64,000 nucleotides of DNA from Martelella alba (GTDB lineage Bacteria; Pseudomonadota; Alphaproteobacteria; Rhizobiales; Rhizobiaceae): contig NZ_VHLG01000004.1 in NCBI RefSeq assembly GCF_006516955.1, forward strand, positions 186,001-250,000, read 5' to 3'. Shown here one piece after another: positions 45,076 through 54,414 of this stretch. A program made the translations under genes and the position numbers. The notes under the pieces are model-generated. The model was not told the origin of the DNA. It was given only the letters and a program-made list of their open reading frames with translations, and made no database searches. Positions within the stretch are counted from its first letter, which is position 1, and every line of letters begins with the position of its first letter.

Positions 45076-46176
45076 ATGATTTCCACCACTATATTCCCCA
45101 GCCGCTATGTTCAGGGCGCCGGTGCGCTTGAGCATCTGACGGAAGAAATTGCCCGCCTGGGCAGCAAGGCATTGGCCATTGTCGATCAGGGTGTTGCCAC
45201 CTTTGTCGGTGCTTATGTGAAAAGCGATGACAGGGCCGCCATCACCACGGAAATGTTCAAGGGCGAATGCTCGGATGAGGAAATAGAGCGGATCGGCAAG
45301 CTGGTCGGTGCGGCCGGTGCCAATGTCATCGTCGGCATTGGCGGCGGCAAGGCGCTCGATACCGCCAAGGCCGTTGCCCATCAGGCAAAAGTCCCGGTGG
45401 TCATCGCCCCGACGCTTGCCTCCACCGATGCACCCTGCAGTGCCCTGTCGGTGATCTACACCCAGGAGGGCGCCTTCAAGCGCTATCTGCTCTTACCGCA
45501 TAATCCCGACGTGGTTCTGGTCGACACCAAGATTATCATCGGTGCGCCGGTGCGCCTTCTGGTCGCCGGGATGGGCGATGCGCTGTCGACCTTCTTTGAA
45601 GCCGATGACTGCCGCATCTCCGGTGCTGCCAATATGACCGGCCGGCCAGGCTCTGCCACCGCGATCGGCCTGGCGCGCATGTGCTACGACACGCTTCTCG
45701 CCGACGGACCGGCCGCCAAGGCTGCCGCCTCGCAGAAGATCGTCACGCCCGAATTCGAACGGATTGTCGAAGCCAACACGCTGCTCTCAGGCCTCGGCTT
45801 TGAAAGCGGCGGCCTTTCCGGCGCCCACGCGATCCATAACGGGCTGACGGCACTTCACGGAACGCACAGCTTCTGGCATGGCGAAAAGGTGGCAATCGGC
45901 ACAGAGGCTCTGCTCTTCCTTACCGGCCGGCCGCAAAGCGTGATCAACGAGGTCTTTGGTTTCTGCGAGGCGATCGGCCTGCCGACAACGCTCGCCGATA
46001 TCGGTATCGGTGACGCCAGCGACGCCGACCTCATGGCCGTCGCGAAGCTGGCCTGCACCGAGGGTGAGACGATCCACAATATCGATGGCGACGTGACGCC
46101 CGAACGCGTAGTCGCAGCGCTGAAGGCCGCCAATGCTGAAGGCATGCGCCGCAAGGCGATGAAACTTGTGGCGTAA
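45076..46176 (+). CDS. gldA: Glycerol dehydrogenase, iron-containing alcohol dehydrogenase family
   Basis: 366 residues from ATG 45076. NAD-dependent, zinc-containing oxidation of glycerol to dihydroxyacetone. Landmarks: VIVGIGGGKALDTAKAVAH (NAD binding), APTLASTDAPCSALSVIY, and metal ligands D168 in GMGDALSTFFEA, H251 in SGAHAIHNG and H268 in HSFWHGE. No dihydroxyacetone kinase lies nearby. It converges on fdhD, sharing a hairpin. Confidence 0.92.
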   Translation: MISTTIFPSRYVQGAGALEHLTEEIARLGSKALAIVDQGVATFVGAYVKSDDRAAITTEMFKGECSDEEIERIGKLVGAAGANVIVGIGGGKALDTAKAVAHQAKVPVVIAPTLASTDAPCSALSVIYTQEGAFKRYLLLPHNPDVVLVDTKIIIGAPVRLLVAGMGDALSTFFEADDCRISGAANMTGRPGSATAIGLARMCYDTLLADGPAAKAAASQKIVTPEFERIVEANTLLSGLGFESGGLSGAHAIHNGLTALHGTHSFWHGEKVAIGTEALLFLTGRPQSVINEVFGFCEAIGLPTTLADIGIGDASDADLMAVAKLACTEGETIHNIDGDVTPERVVAALKAANAEGMRRKAMKLVA

Positions 46177-46187
46177 TCAGAGGGCAT

Positions 46188-46218
46188 AGGACCGGCCGGA
46201 CTGATGTCGGCCGGTCCT
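46188..46218. terminator. Shared bidirectional terminator of gldA and fdhD
   Basis: Perfect 11-bp stem aggaccggccg (46188-46198) / cggccggtcct (46208-46218), nine-base loop, overlapping the last base of the fdhD stop. T-runs are short on both sides. Confidence 0.6.
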
Positions 46219-47036
46219 TACACGATCCGTTCAGCACGGGTGAAGACGGAAAAACCGTCGCGCCGGGCAATCGCCACAAGCGTGATCCCGGCATTTTCGG
46301 CCGTCTCGATTGCAAGCGCCGTCGGCGCCGAAATGGCGATCAGTACCGGTGCGCCGCAAATGGCGGCCTTCTGTACCATTTCGACGGAAAGGCGTGACGT
46401 CACCACGATTGCACCATTGGCGGCAGAAATGCTGCCGCGGGCCATGCCACCAATGAGCTTGTCGAGTGCGTTGTGCCGCCCGACATCCTCACGAACCATG
46501 ACAATGCCGTGGTCGGGATGGAAGAAGCCCGCCCCATGCACAGCGCGCGTTTCGGCAAACAGCGGCTGAAGTGCGGAAAGCCCATCGACCGCCCGGTGGA
46601 TGTCAGCCTCAGTCAGCCGGAGACCCTTTTCGGCGACAGCAGGCACGCTCCGCATGGCTGCATCCAGCGATTCCAGACCGCACAGCCCGCAGCCAACCGG
46701 CCCCGCCATAGACCGCCTGCGCCGGACAAAGGCATCGCCTGGTTCATCGGCAAGCGAAATCTGCAGTTCGATCCCGGCCTCAAAAGCCAGCACCTCTATC
46801 CCGGTGATCTCGTCTGGATGGTCGATAATCCCCTCTGTCAGGCTGAAACCGACGGCAAAATCCTCAAGATCGGATGGTGTCGCCATCATGACGGCATGGC
46901 TCGATCCGCGATAGGACATGGCAATCGCCGCCTCTGCGGCAATGACACGCTCCGTGTGCCCTGCCCCATCCGGACCGTGGAAAGCCGACGGCACCGTCAG
47001 CGAAATCGGGATCGTGTCCCTATCCATCATGGTCAC
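46218..47036 (-). CDS. fdhD: Formate dehydrogenase accessory sulfurtransferase
   Basis: 272 residues from GTG 47036, which overlaps the stop of the upstream gene (GTGA); ATG codons follow at positions 3 and 4. FdhD passes sulfur from a cysteine desulfurase to the molybdenum cofactor of formate dehydrogenase. The two functional Cys are in GPVGCGLCGLESL near residue 120; DLEDFAVGFSLTEGII and GIVMVREDVGRHNALDKLIG are family motifs. No formate dehydrogenase gene is in the window, so it acts in trans. Confidence 0.93.
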   Translation of the reverse strand: MTMMDRDTIPISLTVPSAFHGPDGAGHTERVIAAEAAIAMSYRGSSHAVMMATPSDLEDFAVGFSLTEGIIDHPDEITGIEVLAFEAGIELQISLADEPGDAFVRRRRSMAGPVGCGLCGLESLDAAMRSVPAVAEKGLRLTEADIHRAVDGLSALQPLFAETRAVHGAGFFHPDHGIVMVREDVGRHNALDKLIGGMARGSISAANGAIVVTSRLSVEMVQKAAICGAPVLIAISAPTALAIETAENAGITLVAIARRDGFSVFTRAERIV

Positions 47037-48421
47037 GCCATCGCCTTGCGGGCATTGGTCCTTTCCCGCAACATGCTGGCAAGCATGCCGAGAGACGACG
47101 TCAGATCAAGTTCGGTCGTTGCCGAAAGCGAGATCCTGACGGCGGCGTGTTCCATCGGCAGGCGGCCGACATGGAAGGTAGAACCGGGAGCAACGATGAC
47201 ACCACGCGCGCGTGCAGCCTGAACGAAAGCCTCTTCGCGCATGCCGGAGGGCAGCGGCAGCCAGAGATGCAATGCCCCCGGACTGGTGCGGTAATCCACG
47301 CCTCGCAATGCAGCAGCAGCAATGCCATGACGGCGCTTCAGCGCCATGCGCTGCCAATTGATCAGCTCCATCGCCGTACCATCGACAATCCAGCGGCTGG
47401 CAATTTCGGCAATGGCCGGAGTGGCGATCCAGTTGGTCGCCAGATGCCGGTTGGCAACGGCTGCCGCATAACGTGGCGGCGCGGCCAGGAATCCCGTCCT
47501 GAGGCCCGGGATCGTGTTCTTGGAAAAATCGGTGATATAAAGCGTACGCTCTGGCGCAAAGGCTGCCAGCGGCGGCTGGCGGTTCTCGATCAACGGACCA
47601 AGAACATCATTTTCGATGATGGCAAAATCGCGCCGGCGGGCAATCGCGGTGATGGCCCGGCGGCGTGGCGCACTCATCAGCGCCGCATAGGGACCGGCAA
47701 CCGAGGGCTGGACGAAAACCGCCCGCAGACGCTTACGCCCTGCCGCCTGATCAAGCGCTTCGGGAATCAGCCCTTCCTCATCCATCGGCAAAGGTTCGAG
47801 ATCGAAGCCGAGATAGCTCGAAAGCGGTTTCAACATCGGGTGGGTCAGTTCCTCTGCCGCCACGACCGAACCGGGCGGCGCAACCCCCATCATGGCCGCT
47901 GTAATGCCTTCGCTCGCGCCATTGGTCACCGTGATACATTGCGGCGGCGCCTTCAGTCCGCAGGCGGCCAGCCAGTTGGCCCCGACAAGGCGGTAGCGGT
48001 TGAACAGCGCATTCGGCATCATCGAAAAGGCCAGTTCGGGGGGCATATCCGCCCCAAGCGCCGAAAAGGCGGCCGAAAACTTCGCCAGACTGCGGCTTTC
48101 GCAGACCGGCTTTAAGATCGACAGATCGACCAGATCACCATTGCGCTCATACATGTGGAGCTGTTCGGGCTCACGGGACTGCGCCCGGACATAGGAACCG
48201 CGTCCAACCTCACCGGTCAGAAGTCCGCGCCGCGTGAGTTCTTCATAGGCGCGACTGACGGTCTGCACCGAAATCTTCAGGTCCGCCGCCATCTGCCTTT
48301 GTGGCGGAAGCCGCATGCCGTTGATCAGCAGGCCATCACGGATTGCGCCGGAAATCTGCTCTGCGAGCGAAAGATAGGCGGGACGACGGATCAGGCGGGG
48401 ATTGGGCTTCCAACTTGTCAT
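47033..48421 (-). CDS. MocR-type GntR regulator with aminotransferase-like domain
   Basis: 462 residues. N-terminal GntR winged HTH (residues about 15-80: LPPQRQMAADLKISVQTVSRAYEELTRRGLL), then a fold-type I aminotransferase domain with the PLP-lysine region ITDFSKNTIPGLRTGFLAAP and NDVLGPLIE. MocR proteins use PLP or an aldimine as effector to control vitamin B6, GABA, taurine or ectoine genes. Its stop overlaps the fdhD start (GTGA), an unusual partner. The 110 bp upstream contain several ATTG-type repeats that may be its direct-repeat site. Confidence 0.9.
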   Translation of the reverse strand: MTSWKPNPRLIRRPAYLSLAEQISGAIRDGLLINGMRLPPQRQMAADLKISVQTVSRAYEELTRRGLLTGEVGRGSYVRAQSREPEQLHMYERNGDLVDLSILKPVCESRSLAKFSAAFSALGADMPPELAFSMMPNALFNRYRLVGANWLAACGLKAPPQCITVTNGASEGITAAMMGVAPPGSVVAAEELTHPMLKPLSSYLGFDLEPLPMDEEGLIPEALDQAAGRKRLRAVFVQPSVAGPYAALMSAPRRRAITAIARRRDFAIIENDVLGPLIENRQPPLAAFAPERTLYITDFSKNTIPGLRTGFLAAPPRYAAAVANRHLATNWIATPAIAEIASRWIVDGTAMELINWQRMALKRRHGIAAAALRGVDYRTSPGALHLWLPLPSGMREEAFVQAARARGVIVAPGSTFHVGRLPMEHAAVRISLSATTELDLTSSLGMLASMLRERTNARKAMA

Positions 48422-48531
48422 AATGCGATTGTTGATCGAATTGCCGCAACTTCACAAGCAGAATTGTTTCAATCAGTTGCAGCAAGATTGAACAACCCGC
48501 ACATTGTCACAGTTTCATGCGGGCCGAAAAT

Positions 48532-49587
48532 TCACGCCTTGCCCAGATGCTTGATCCGCGTGCAGAGCTTGTCGGCCAGCATCAGCGAACCGGCTGCGGC
48601 TGCGACCATTTGCGGCAGGGTCAGCCATTCCAAGGTCCAGGCAGCGCCGGAACGCTCCTGTTCATGCACCAGTGCGGTATGCATCGCCGAGAGATTGGCA
48701 GCGTTGAAACGGGCCAGCGACACTAAAACTTCGGCGGCAACCGGATTGCGCTTGCCCTCGATATCGGAGGATTCACCGCCTTCGATCAGTTCAATTTCAT
48801 CCCCCATTTCCGCCAGAAGGGCGATATCCAGGCCGAATTTGCCAAGATTGCCGCTGATCTGCGACATGCAGGACGCAAATTCTGCCAGCACATTGCGCTG
48901 GTTCTGCCATTGCGGCGCATCGATAAGGCCGAGGAGATCTGCCAGGGTTGCGCGGACTTCCACGCCCTGTTCCGGCAATTTGTCGAGCGTACCCGCCGCG
49001 CCACCGAACTGCACGGCAAAAAGCTGGCCATCCAGACGGAGCAGGAACTGGCGCAGATAAAGAACCGGCTCGCGCCAGGACCGCAACCTGTCCGAAACGG
49101 TGATCGGCAATGCGGGCTGCATGCGGGTGCGCGCCATCAGCTGATTGGCGCCAAAGCGGGCATCCAGCGTATCAATGCGCTGGAACAGATGATCGAGCCG
49201 GTCGAGAAACAGCGAGGACACCGTCGACAGCCGCATCATCAACGACGTATCGATCACGTCCTGGCTGGTGGCACCGAAATGGACATAGGCTGCCGCATCG
49301 CCGCCAACGGCCAGCCTGAGCTGGCGCACCAGATCCGGCACGACGATGCCGTCTCGGCTCGTCGCCTGCCTGAGCGAACCGATATCGGGTGCAAAGCCGG
49401 CACAGACTGCGGCAATACGGTCCGCGGCGTCCTGCGGGATTGCGCCGACACGCGCCTCAGCCTCGGCAAGGGCCGCCTCGAAAGCCAGCATCGCCTTCAC
49501 TTCCGCATCAAAGCTGAAGCAGGCGGCAACTTCATCGTCACCGACGAGACCGGACAGAACAGGATGGTCAAAGGCAGAATAGCTCAT
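48532..49587 (-). CDS. pcaB: 3-carboxy-cis,cis-muconate cycloisomerase-like protein
   Basis: 351 residues from ATG 49587 (MSYSAFDHPVLSGL, matching the usual PcaB N terminus). Fumarase/aspartase superfamily: GATSQDVIDTSLMMRL and LPITVSDRLRSWREPVLYL are PcaB-like. PcaB cyclises 3-carboxymuconate in protocatechuate degradation. The superfamily signature is unusual: the region reads GESSDIEGKRNP where GSS-x-MP-x-KRNP is normal, keeping the serines, Lys and Asn but losing Met-Pro. It is 200 bp downstream of pcaD. No ribosome site is obvious. Confidence 0.82.
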   Translation of the reverse strand: MSYSAFDHPVLSGLVGDDEVAACFSFDAEVKAMLAFEAALAEAEARVGAIPQDAADRIAAVCAGFAPDIGSLRQATSRDGIVVPDLVRQLRLAVGGDAAAYVHFGATSQDVIDTSLMMRLSTVSSLFLDRLDHLFQRIDTLDARFGANQLMARTRMQPALPITVSDRLRSWREPVLYLRQFLLRLDGQLFAVQFGGAAGTLDKLPEQGVEVRATLADLLGLIDAPQWQNQRNVLAEFASCMSQISGNLGKFGLDIALLAEMGDEIELIEGGESSDIEGKRNPVAAEVLVSLARFNAANLSAMHTALVHEQERSGAAWTLEWLTLPQMVAAAAGSLMLADKLCTRIKHLGKA

Positions 49588-49788
49588 GGAAAATACGATC
49601 ATTCATGAAGTTCGGCATGAATGACCGGCCTCACACCCGCCACCACGCCGCAAATGCCTCAAGGCATTGCGTTGGACCCTTTTGCGCCGCTTTCCATGGC
49701 GCAGTCTTGTTAACGCGTAACTTGCGCCAATGAGGCGATTTACGCAAGTAGGACGGCACGTCTTGTTGCAATTGCGAAGTTCAGTGCT
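49588..49788. promoter_or_regulatory. Intergenic region between pcaD and pcaB with dyads
   Basis: About 200 bp containing the inverted repeat acttgcg (49720-49726) / cgcaagt (49743-49749) and a ttaacgcgtaa dyad around 49710-49720. It suggests pcaB may have its own control, rather than being a simple continuation of the pcaD transcript. Confidence 0.35.
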
Positions 49789-50589
49789 TCAACCCGCCAG
49801 ATCATGACGCTTTGCGAAATCGACAAGAAGTCCGGCATAGAATTCAGGCCGCTCGACGCAGGGGATATGCCCGGCGCCCGCAATCACGGTAAAGGCTGCA
49901 CCCGGTATCGCATTGGCGGTTTCCTTAACCACCTCCGGCGGTGTTGAACTATCCTCATCGCCAACGAGGCAGAGAACAGGGACGGTAATGGTCGGCGCCA
50001 CATCCCGGTAATCAGCGTCACGGATCGCCGCGCAGGTGGCGACATAACCTTTCAGCGACTGGCGCACCAGCATGTTCGACAGCCCCGCAATCACTGCATT
50101 GTCGGGCCTGCGGAAGGCCGCAGTAAACCAGCGCTCCATGGTGACATCGACCAGACCGGCAATGCCTTCACGGTTCAACAGCGAAATGCGCTCGTTCCAG
50201 CTTTGCTGCGTGCCGATTTTCGATGCGGTGTTGGACAGGACCAGCCCCGGCACCAGGTCCGGACGCCTGGCCCAGAGCGCATGGGCGATGAGGCCTCCGA
50301 CCGAAAGCCCACAGACAAATGCCGGCTTCAGGGACAGGTGATCGAGCAGCGCGATCAGATCGTCGGCATGGTCATCAATCGACTGCGGCGTCTCACCGAG
50401 ATCCGAAAGCCCATGCCCGCGCTTGTCATAGGTGAGGAAGGAAAAGTGCTCGGCAAGATAAGGGATCATGTAATCCCAGAGCCTGAGATCGGTTCCGAGC
50501 GAATTGATCAGCACGATCAGCGGCTTTTGCGCCGGATCGCCATGCAGGCGATAGTGAAGCGTGACCGCGTTCAGCCGCACGAATTGCAT
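49789..50589 (-). CDS. pcaD: 3-oxoadipate enol-lactonase
   Basis: 266 residues from ATG 50589, with GGAGGAAACAG directly upstream. Alpha/beta hydrolase opening 3-oxoadipate enol-lactone in the beta-ketoadipate pathway. Oxyanion region INSLGTDLRLWD, nucleophile Ser in CGLSVGGLIAH near residue 96, acid Asp in LCLVGDEDSSTP and His in GAGHIPCVERPE. The lactonase assignment over other hydrolases rests on this motif set and on pcaB next door; pcaC, pcaH and pcaG are absent. Confidence 0.85.
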   Translation of the reverse strand: MQFVRLNAVTLHYRLHGDPAQKPLIVLINSLGTDLRLWDYMIPYLAEHFSFLTYDKRGHGLSDLGETPQSIDDHADDLIALLDHLSLKPAFVCGLSVGGLIAHALWARRPDLVPGLVLSNTASKIGTQQSWNERISLLNREGIAGLVDVTMERWFTAAFRRPDNAVIAGLSNMLVRQSLKGYVATCAAIRDADYRDVAPTITVPVLCLVGDEDSSTPPEVVKETANAIPGAAFTVIAGAGHIPCVERPEFYAGLLVDFAKRHDLAG

Positions 50590-50624
50590 TCTGTTTCCTC
50601 CCCGGATAGCCCTGTTCGTCAATA

Positions 50625-50664
50625 TCAAAAGAAACGGCGGCTGCGACTATAGCGCAACCGCCGT
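50625..50664 (-). terminator. Rho-independent terminator after leuC
   Basis: On the minus strand ACGGCGG-x-TGCG pairs with CGCA-x-CCGCCGT (50664-50653 with 50645-50634, one mismatch), followed by TTTCTTTT. It separates leuC from pcaD. Confidence 0.78.
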
Positions 50665-50698
50665 ATCCGTTAAGTCCTTTCGAACGAAGCCGGAGCCA

Positions 50699-52108
50699 TC
50701 AGGCCCAGTCGCGAATATCGACGAAATGACCCGCAATCGCTGCGGCCGCCGCCATCGCCGGCGAAACCAGATGGGTACGCCCCTTATAGCCTTGACGGCC
50801 TTCGAAATTGCGGTTCGACGTCGAGGCGCAACGCTCTTCCGGCTTCAGCCGGTCGTCATTCATTGCCAGACACATGGAACAGCCCGGCTCGCGCCATTCA
50901 AAACCGGCTTCGAGGAAGATTTTGTCGAGGCCTTCGGCTTCCGCCTGTTCCTTGACCAGTCCGGAGCCCGGAACAATCATGGCGTTGACCGTTTCGGCAA
51001 CCTTCTTGCCCTTGGCAACGGCAGCGGCTGCGCGCAAATCCTCGATACGGCCATTGGTGCAGGAACCGATGAAGACGCGATCAACAGCGACATCCGTCAT
51101 TTTCGTGCCTGGCTCGAGCCCCATATATTTCAGCGCCCGCCACTTCGAAGCCCGCTTGGTCTCATCGGCGATATCATCCGGGTTCGGCACGGTCGCGGTT
51201 ACCGAGACGACGTCCTCCGGCGACGATCCCCAGGTCACGATCGGCGGCAGATTTGCGGCATCGAGAACGACGACACGATCATATTCAGCGCCCTCGTCGG
51301 AGACGAGCGACGACCAGTAGGCAATCGCACGCTCCAGCGCCTCTCCCTTCGGCGCGCGCGGACGCGACTTGATATAGTCGAAAGTCTTCTCGTCAGGCGC
51401 GATTAGACCAGCGCGGGCACCGCCTTCGATCGTCATGTTACAGACGGTCATGCGGCCTTCCATCGAAAGCGAACGGATCGCCTCACCGGCAAATTCAATC
51501 ACGTGGCCCGTGCCGCCAGCGGTCCCGATCTCGCCAATGATGGCAAGAATGATATCCTTGGCCGTCACGCCTTCCGGCAGCTGGCCATCGACACGCACCA
51601 GCATGTTCTTGGCCTTCTTCTGGATCAGCGTCTGGGTCGCCAGCACATGTTCAACTTCGGAAGTGCCGATACCGTGCGCAAGCGCACCGAAGGCGCCATG
51701 GGTCGAGGTATGGCTATCGCCACAGACAATCGTCATGCCCGGCAGGGTGAAACCCTGTTCCGGCCCGACGATGTGGACGATCCCCTGACGCTTGTCCTTC
51801 TCCGAATAATATTCAACGCCGAATTCAGCGGCATTGCTGGCAAGGGCTGCCACCTGAATGCGGCTTTCCTCGTTCTTGATGCCATTGACGCGATCGGGCG
51901 TGGTCGGAACATTATGGTCGACAACAGCCAGCGTCTTTTGCGGCGCATGAACCTTGCGGCCGGCAATCCGCAGCCCTTCAAAGGCCTGCGGCGACGTCAC
52001 CTCATGCACGAGATGACGGTCGATATAGAGAAGACAGGTACCGTCATCCTGTTGATCCACCAGATGATCGTCCCAGATTTTGTCGTACAGCGTGCGGGCT
52101 TTGCTCAT
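50699..52108 (-). CDS. leuC: 3-isopropylmalate dehydratase large subunit
   Basis: 469 residues. Aconitase-family [4Fe-4S] enzyme of leucine synthesis, interconverting 2- and 3-isopropylmalate with LeuD. Cluster Cys residues are in [14 protein letters not shown] and [41 protein letters not shown] is the usual signature. leuD is not in the window, as is common where the subunits are unlinked. The ribosome site is weak. Confidence 0.96.
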   Translation of the reverse strand: MSKARTLYDKIWDDHLVDQQDDGTCLLYIDRHLVHEVTSPQAFEGLRIAGRKVHAPQKTLAVVDHNVPTTPDRVNGIKNEESRIQVAALASNAAEFGVEYYSEKDKRQGIVHIVGPEQGFTLPGMTIVCGDSHTSTHGAFGALAHGIGTSEVEHVLATQTLIQKKAKNMLVRVDGQLPEGVTAKDIILAIIGEIGTAGGTGHVIEFAGEAIRSLSMEGRMTVCNMTIEGGARAGLIAPDEKTFDYIKSRPRAPKGEALERAIAYWSSLVSDEGAEYDRVVVLDAANLPPIVTWGSSPEDVVSVTATVPNPDDIADETKRASKWRALKYMGLEPGTKMTDVAVDRVFIGSCTNGRIEDLRAAAAVAKGKKVAETVNAMIVPGSGLVKEQAEAEGLDKIFLEAGFEWREPGCSMCLAMNDDRLKPEERCASTSNRNFEGRQGYKGRTHLVSPAMAAAAAIAGHFVDIRDWA

Positions 52109-52765
52109 GATCGTTTGAACCCTGTTCTGATTGGTATAGCAGGCATGGGCGACGGAACCGTCGCCGCTGGAATTCAGCGCGATCAGCTAAGTCGGGCGTT
52201 CAAGGCGCCGGAAATCATCGCAAAGAAACGGCTCGGCAGGCGCTTGTGGTCCTGCAGAACGAAGGCCCTTACGAAACGGGCATCCTTGCGGTCTGTCATC
52301 CTGATCATGGGCTGCTCATACCAGCTTTCATGACATGCGGCAATTCAAAGATTTCTGCGTTTTGGCGAACACATTATCGCCATAATCAACGATCGCCGTC
52401 GGGGAATTTGATCGAAGCCAAAACCAGCGCTGTGATCTGACAATAAGCAATTGATCGCGCTCGATAATCGAAAAACCTGATGAAATTTAACTCAGATTAG
52501 AAATGTCATCTTTTGAAATCTACCATTGATTGCATTCATGCAATCCGAAGTCGTAAAAACCTGTATGATGCAGCAAATTGTGGCAAAGTCTGCCTTATTA
52601 GTCACACGCAACTGTCATCAACCGGTCCTAGCTTCCGCATCGTCCGACGGAAGGGCGAGGTTCCGGGCCAGTTGCCGTCGCTGCGGTGTGCAGCAATTGG
52701 CAAGCGGCATTATGGAACTGTCATGCGCCGGGCGATCTGTTCCAACCAGAAGCAAGGAAATCCTC
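52109..52765. other. 657-bp divergent region with candidate Pho box
   Basis: Lies between leuC (leftward) and the phosphoesterase gene (rightward). Frames crossing it have no recognisable product. The part from 52330 to 52620 is AT-rich, fitting promoters. A PhoB-like box is at 52612-52629 and a second isolated CTGTCAT at 52718-52724. Confidence 0.5.
52612..52629 (+). promoter_or_regulatory. Candidate PhoB box
   Basis: CTGTCAT-CAAC-CGGTCCT fits the Pho-box pattern of two 7-bp CTGTCAT-like repeats 11 bp apart (first 7 of 7, second 5 of 7). It lies 137 bp before a phosphoesterase gene, a typical phosphate-starvation target. Confidence 0.45.
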
Positions 52766-54397
52766 ATGTCTTTCGTTTCTCGCCGCGCAGCCCTTGCTGC
52801 CTGCAGCGCGCTCGCCATCGCCTGTCCGCTCAGCGTCCATGCCGCCGACACTGCCAATCGCAACACGGCAACGCCGATCAAGCATCTGGTGGTGATCTTC
52901 CAGGAAAACGTCTCCTTCGACCACTATTTCGCGACCTATCCGAAGGCCGCCAATCCGGAGGGCGAACCGGCCTTCACCGCCGCCGCCGACACGCCGAGCG
53001 ATATCAACACGCTTGCCCATGCAGGCCTACTCGACAATAACCCCAACAAGACCAATACGGATAATGGCGAAGACGCTGCGGCGCCCTTCCGTCTTGACCG
53101 CACCCAGGCGGCCAGTGCCGACCAGAACCACGGCTACACGGCAGAACAGGCCGCCTACAACAACGGCAAGATGGACCTGTTCCCGAAATATACCGGTCGC
53201 GGCAGCAAGGGCGGCGCTGGTTCCTTTGGCACCAAGGGCCAGGTCATGGGCTATTATGACGGCAACACCGTCACGGCACTGTGGAACTACGCCCAGCATT
53301 TCGCCATGAGCGACAATGCCTTCTCCACCCAGTTCGGCCCCTCGACCCCCGGTGCCATCAACCTGATTTCCGGCCAGACCAACGGCATGGCACTGCCGCC
53401 CGGCTACCAGCTGGAAAAGGACGGTACCTATGATGGCGGCCGCGTCGTTCCTGACGGCAACGGCAACTGGACGATGATCTCCGACCTCGATCCGACCGAC
53501 GATGTCTGCTCCAATCCGAAATATCCCACCGCCTTGATGACCGGCCGCAATATCGGCGACATGATGAATGACCGCGGCATCAGCTGGGGCTTTTTCGAGG
53601 GCGGCTTCGACCTGACGCTGACCAATACCAATGGCACGACCGGCTGCGCCCGCACCACCATGTCGGATGTCACCAAGTCAGCCGAAGTTGATTACATCCC
53701 GCATCACCAGCCATTCCAGTATTACCCCTCCACCGCCAATCCCAAACATATCCGCCCGGCCTCACCTGAGGTTGTCGGTACCAGCAACGATGGTGGCGCC
53801 AACCACCAGTATGACATTCACGATTTCTACGATGCGCTCAAAGCCGGCAACATGCCGACAGTCAGCTTTCTCAAGGCGCCGGGCTATCAGGATGGCCATG
53901 CCGGCTATTCCGATCCGCTTGACGAGCAGGAATTCGTGACCAACGCCGTCAACACGATCGAAGACAGCCCGTTCTGGAAGGATACCGCCATCGTCATCAT
54001 GTATGACGATTCCGATGGCTGGTATGATCATGCGCAGGCTCTGGTGAACCCGTCCGACATTCCGGTCGCCGGCTACGATGTTCTGACCGGCGACAGCTGC
54101 GGCACCGGCACCCCGCTTCCGGGCGTCTCCGGTCAGCCGGTTCAGGGCCGTTGCGGCTACGGCACGCGCCAGCCGCTTCTCGTGGTCTCGCCCTATGCCA
54201 AGGTCAATTTCGTCGATCACACGCTGACCGACCAAACCTCGGTCATGCGCTTCATCGAGGATAACTGGATGGGCGGTCAGCGCCTCGGCCAGGGCTCCTT
54301 CGATGCCATTGCTGGCTCGCTCGACACCATGTTCGACTGGACCAAGGGCGATACGGCAGCGCTGAAGCTAGACACCAAGACCGGCCAGGCGATGTAA
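52766..54397 (+). CDS. Exported phosphoesterase (phospholipase C / acid phosphatase family)
   Basis: 543 residues from ATG 52766 with AAGGAAA upstream. The N terminus SFVSRRAALAACSALAIA, with cleavage near HAADT, looks like a twin-arginine signal. Family features: IKHLVVIFQENVSFDHYFATYP (metal-binding Glu and Asn), FGPSTPGAINLISGQ, and AIVIMYDDSDGWYDH. Such enzymes hydrolyse phospholipids or phosphomonoesters in the periplasm or outside the cell. A Pho-type box upstream supports a phosphate-scavenging role. It is 17 bp before a di-haem peroxidase gene. Confidence 0.88.
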   Translation: MSFVSRRAALAACSALAIACPLSVHAADTANRNTATPIKHLVVIFQENVSFDHYFATYPKAANPEGEPAFTAAADTPSDINTLAHAGLLDNNPNKTNTDNGEDAAAPFRLDRTQAASADQNHGYTAEQAAYNNGKMDLFPKYTGRGSKGGAGSFGTKGQVMGYYDGNTVTALWNYAQHFAMSDNAFSTQFGPSTPGAINLISGQTNGMALPPGYQLEKDGTYDGGRVVPDGNGNWTMISDLDPTDDVCSNPKYPTALMTGRNIGDMMNDRGISWGFFEGGFDLTLTNTNGTTGCARTTMSDVTKSAEVDYIPHHQPFQYYPSTANPKHIRPASPEVVGTSNDGGANHQYDIHDFYDALKAGNMPTVSFLKAPGYQDGHAGYSDPLDEQEFVTNAVNTIEDSPFWKDTAIVIMYDDSDGWYDHAQALVNPSDIPVAGYDVLTGDSCGTGTPLPGVSGQPVQGRCGYGTRQPLLVVSPYAKVNFVDHTLTDQTSVMRFIEDNWMGGQRLGQGSFDAIAGSLDTMFDWTKGDTAALKLDTKTGQAM

Positions 54398-54414
54398 CCC
54401 TGAAAGAGGCAAAT

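Noticed and set aside
52718-52735. Second Pho-box-like site near the phosphoesterase start
   Set aside because: Only the first CTGTCAT half matches; the second half fits 3 of 7 positions.
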